From assembly GCA_019594195.1 (NCBI GenBank), contig JAFDTP010000004.1, positions 1 through 41,364 on the forward strand: DNA of 41,364 nucleotides, written 5' to 3'. Positions 39,270 to 41,364 of this stretch are shown here, piece by piece. Positions within the stretch are counted from its first letter, which is position 1. The number at the start of each line of letters is the position of its first letter. The DNA is from Thermoplasmata archaeon (GTDB lineage Archaea; Thermoplasmatota; Thermoplasmata; Halarchaeoplasmatales; Halarchaeoplasmataceae). The translations under genes and the position numbers were made by a program. A model generated the notes under the pieces. It saw nothing but the letters and a program-made list of their open reading frames with translations, did not search any database and had not been told where the DNA came from.

Positions 39270-40487
39270 TCAATCTTCCAGTGCAAATCTAGCGAAGACT
39301 TTACAGTCCTTGACTATGTAATCTAGAACAGCGTATTCGTTGGGCTGATGTGCTAGACCTTTGTTCGAACACCAGACCGCGGTAGGTATACCATCTCTCC
39401 TGAAGGCTTTAGCGACAGTTCCTCCACCGATCCCCGCCAGACCAGCATCTACACCGGTCACTTCTTTGATAGCTTTTTTCAAGTTCTTTATAACCTCGGA
39501 ATCCTCTGGTGTTCTTTCTGGTGCGTCGCTTTCTTTCACGAACTCTATCTCGATATCTCCTTCTGTTTCTGATTCTATCTGCTCCGCCGCATTTTTAAAA
39601 GTAGCCTTGACTCGTTCTAGATCTACGCTCGGAAGTATGCGGCAGTCAAAATATTGGGTTTCACTGCCCGGGATGGTATTCACATTAGGCACATTACCAA
39701 GACGTTTGGTCGGTTCAAAGGTACTTTCGGGAGGTGAAAAAAGAAGATCTTCCTGCTCGAATTCGTGGTGAAGTTCTTCGTCCACTAGATTCTGATATCT
39801 GGCCATTATCCTGTTAGCGTTAATGTTCAGATTGGGAAAGGCAGCATGTCCCTGTTTACCATGGACCGTTATCTTGACCCAAAGACCGGCCTTTTCCACG
39901 ATCTCAATCTTTTTTCCCTCATCCTCACTATGATCTGGAACTATCACCATATCGTCTTCATCGATCAAACCTTCTTCGAGTATGTGTTTTACGCCATATT
40001 CACTGCCAGTTTCTTCGTCGGAGACCATGATTATCTTCATATTGTACTCGGGTCTCACACCGGCTTCACTCAAAGCTTTAACAGCATAGATGCTCGATAT
40101 CAATGCTTGACCATTGTCTTCGGCCCCTCTACCATAGATCTTACCGTTTTCAAAGACGGGATCAAAAGGATCGGTGTCCCAATCATCGAGATCACCTTCT
40201 GGAACTATGTCCATATGGGTGACTATAACCAGGTTTTTATCGCTTTTACCCTCCTTCGTCGCGACTATATTGGGTCTCTTCCTACCAGGGACCCTTTCAT
40301 CCTCGGCATCATAACCTTCGATAGAATCGAATCCAAAATCATCTATCAGCTGTGCGATGAATTTTGCCCTTTCTTTCTCTCCCTCGCCGTCGTTATCAGG
40401 TCCTATGGCGGGGATCTTGATCATCTCCATCAGTGAGTCTTTCATCTCATCTTCCATCTCGTCTATTTTTTCAAAAATTTCTTCCAT
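39270..40487 (-). CDS. M20 family metallopeptidase
   Basis: This 405-residue enzyme belongs to the M20/ArgE-DapE family of two-zinc hydrolases that cleave dipeptides or N-acyl amino acids. The metal-site residues are seen in THMDIVPEGDLDDWD near residue 89, YGRGAEDNGQALIS near 115, SDEETGSEYG near 154 (catalytic Glu) and PDHSEDEG near 180. The C-terminal histidine is in LAHQPNEY near 382. HGKQGHAAFPN near 209 marks the lid domain. The substrate cannot be told from sequence. A TATA element at 40523-40539 and AGGTGAG near ATG 40487 show its own promoter, so it need not be co-transcribed with the recombinase upstream. Confidence 0.9.
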   Translation of the reverse strand: MEEIFEKIDEMEDEMKDSLMEMIKIPAIGPDNDGEGEKERAKFIAQLIDDFGFDSIEGYDAEDERVPGRKRPNIVATKEGKSDKNLVIVTHMDIVPEGDLDDWDTDPFDPVFENGKIYGRGAEDNGQALISSIYAVKALSEAGVRPEYNMKIIMVSDEETGSEYGVKHILEEGLIDEDDMVIVPDHSEDEGKKIEIVEKAGLWVKITVHGKQGHAAFPNLNINANRIMARYQNLVDEELHHEFEQEDLLFSPPESTFEPTKRLGNVPNVNTIPGSETQYFDCRILPSVDLERVKATFKNAAEQIESETEGDIEIEFVKESDAPERTPEDSEVIKNLKKAIKEVTGVDAGLAGIGGGTVAKAFRRDGIPTAVWCSNKGLAHQPNEYAVLDYIVKDCKVFARFALED

Positions 40488-40540
40488 GATCTCACCTAAA
40501 GTCGAATCGAAAATAGTAAAAGGATATATAGATATAAATC

Positions 40541-41092
40541 TTAGGCAGGGAGTGGATGTTCTTCGTAGTCCTCTTTAAGGTCTTCCCCGGTCAGATCCAA
40601 GTATATCTGGGTAGTAGTCAGCGATGAATGTCCCAGCATCTTCTGAACGCTTCTCAAGTTCATACCTGACTTCAAAGAATGTACAGCGAAACTGTGTCTG
40701 AGCATATGAGGATAAACGTTCTTTTTTATGTCAGCCTTATCAGCATACTTCTTGACTATCCTTTCGACCTGTCTCGTCGAGAGAGACTCTCCTCTTTGAG
40801 AGAGTATCAAGACGCCCTCTTCCGCATCCCCCTTATAGAGCTGGACAAGATCTAAAGTGTCATCGTCGATCGGAACGATACGATCTTTATCGCCCTTACC
40901 ACCTCTAACAGTTATCATGCCCTCGTCAAAATTTATATCTTTTATCTTCAACGAGGTGACTTCAGAGACCCGCAGACCGCACCTGTAAAGTATACGTAAG
41001 ATAAGTCTATCTCTTACTTTCTTTCTTTCAGGTGCGTTCAGAAGCTTTCTGACCTCGTCTTCCTTCAGATATTTAGGCAATTTTTTTCCCAT
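40541..41092 (-). CDS. Tyrosine recombinase, catalytic domain only (XerA-like)
   Basis: This 183-residue protein holds a full tyrosine-recombinase catalytic domain. The active-site residues are Arg in YRCGLRVSEV near residue 39, Lys in GGKGDKDRIV near 66, the HMLRHSF motif (H-x-x-R) near 128, His in MLGHSSL near 150 and Tyr in TTQIYLDLT near 158. The N-terminal core-binding domain of XerA (about 90-100 residues) is absent: the protein begins at LPKYLKEDEVRKLL, the usual interdomain boundary. A TATA-like element about 50 nt upstream of ATG 41092 shows that the short form is a natural gene rather than a break. A divergent tRNA-Lys(CUU) lies 131 nt away. Both chromosome-dimer resolution and mobile-element integration are possible. 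Confidence 0.85.
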   Translation of the reverse strand: MGKKLPKYLKEDEVRKLLNAPERKKVRDRLILRILYRCGLRVSEVTSLKIKDINFDEGMITVRGGKGDKDRIVPIDDDTLDLVQLYKGDAEEGVLILSQRGESLSTRQVERIVKKYADKADIKKNVYPHMLRHSFAVHSLKSGMNLRSVQKMLGHSSLTTTQIYLDLTGEDLKEDYEEHPLPA

Positions 41093-41111
41093 CGGCCCAC
41101 CATGTCTGACG

Positions 41112-41126
41112 TTTTGTATGACAAAA
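41112..41126. repeat. Inverted repeat upstream of the recombinase
   Basis: TTTTGT-ATG-ACAAAA is a perfect 6-bp inverted repeat with a 3-bp spacer, about 20 nt upstream of the recombinase start. The octamer ACGTTTTG also occurs twice, at 41109 and 41148. A regulator or the recombinase itself could bind here. The A/T-rich content makes chance a fair alternative. Confidence 0.35.
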
Positions 41127-41183
41127 TAGCCCGATCAACATATAAAAACGTTTTGCCATGTTCCTGAATATCTAGAGGGCAAA

Positions 41184-41193
41184 GATTTTATAC
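41184..41193 (+). promoter_or_regulatory. TATA box of tRNA-Lys(CUU)
   Basis: GATTTTATAC lies about 35 nt upstream of the tRNA 5' end, the usual archaeal distance. Confidence 0.6.
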
Positions 41194-41223
41194 TTACATA
41201 TTTCATCACTGACTCACCTGAAA

Positions 41224-41296
41224 GGGCCTGTAGCTCAGCCCGGCAGAGCGATCGGCTCTTAACCGATCGGCCTGGGGTTCGAATCCCCACAGGCCC
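41224..41296 (+). tRNA. tRNA-Lys (anticodon CUU)
   Basis: A complete 73-nt cloverleaf: acceptor GGGCCTG/CAGGCCC, D-arm GCTC/GAGC with loop AGCCCGGCA, anticodon arm ATCGG-CTCTTAA-CCGAT with anticodon CTT, variable loop CGGCC, and T-arm TGGGG-TTCGAAT-CCCCA. No intron is present and CCA is not encoded. A run of T follows at once and may end transcription. It closely resembles the spliced form of tRNA-Lys(UUU) at 17329. Confidence 0.96.
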
Positions 41297-41313
41297 GCTT
41301 TTTTAGAGGGTGA

Positions 41314-41327
41314 GAACCCTTGGGTTC
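41314..41327. repeat. 14-bp inverted repeat after tRNA-Lys(CUU)
   Basis: GAACCC-TT-GGGTTC is a perfect palindrome 18 nt after the tRNA. It could belong to the next gene's control region or termination. The sequence to the window end (41364) is too short to assign; open frames exist on both strands without a recognisable motif. Confidence 0.3.
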
Positions 41328-41364
41328 GTTCTGTATCATACTCTTCTAGATACCCGTCGATATC

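Noticed and set aside
17329..41296. The region between the two tRNA-Lys genes as an integrated element
   Set aside because: It is filled with essential housekeeping genes, and the two tRNAs are distinct isoacceptors on opposite strands.

Overview
This window is a stretch of archaeal chromosome. The signs are an archaeal-type RNA polymerase (split A'/A'', unsplit B, plus H and F), aIF5B, ABCE1/RLI, arcTGT and RaSEA for archaeosine, Pus10, archaeal-type SAM synthetase, L30e and L21e. TATA-like boxes lie about 25-40 nt upstream of most start codons and tRNA ends, and many starts look nearly leaderless. The unsplit B subunit and a CARDB/TM/zinc-ribbon surface protein suggest Thermoplasmatota or a related euryarchaeal lineage. 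This placement is an inference and was not tested by phylogeny. Most genes are housekeeping and densely packed, often overlapping by 1-14 nt.

Layout. 1-1351: end of a truncated zinc-knuckle gene, a decayed copy of a tiny 4-Cys zinc protein, an RDD membrane protein and the intact tiny zinc protein. 1352-7015: TatD-like hydrolase, geranylgeranyl reductase, a small surface protein, Taw2/Trm5, AmrS and a winged-helix regulator. 7016-7422: a 400-nt gap holding a long hairpin behind a TATA box. 7423-8454: RaSEA, convergent with the RNA polymerase operon. 8425-17462 (minus strand): tRNA-Lys(UUU), rpoH, rpoB, rpoA1, rpoA2, rpl30e, nusA. 17552-23510: nitroreductase and a 1748-residue surface protein. 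23628-27386: arcTGT and RLI. 27380-32354 (minus): scpA and smc behind a structured, operator-like leader, then the end of the next operon. 32187-34803 (minus): Pus10, L21e, RpoF, DUF655 and an unreported 55-residue ORF. 34900-41296: MgtC-like protein, GNAT, aIF5B, SAM synthetase, M20 peptidase, a catalytic-domain-only tyrosine recombinase and tRNA-Lys(CUU).

Together the genes form an information-processing block. Four proteins modify tRNA (Taw2, RaSEA, arcTGT, Pus10), and SAM synthetase supplies SAM to several of these enzymes. The RNA polymerase core is encoded directly behind a tRNA gene, and SMC/ScpA with a Xer-type recombinase serve chromosome maintenance.

The most notable finding is the tRNA-Lys(UUU) gene at 17329-17462. 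It appears to carry two 30-nt introns, one in the D-loop and one in the T-loop. Each has a bulge-helix-bulge geometry that restores a normal 74-nt tRNA. The anticodon loop is uninterrupted, and the other Lys isoacceptor at the end of the window has no intron. Other items worth checking are an A'' subunit with an N-terminal HhH-like domain, the twin operator-like sites before smc, and the unexplained hairpin at 7216-7327.
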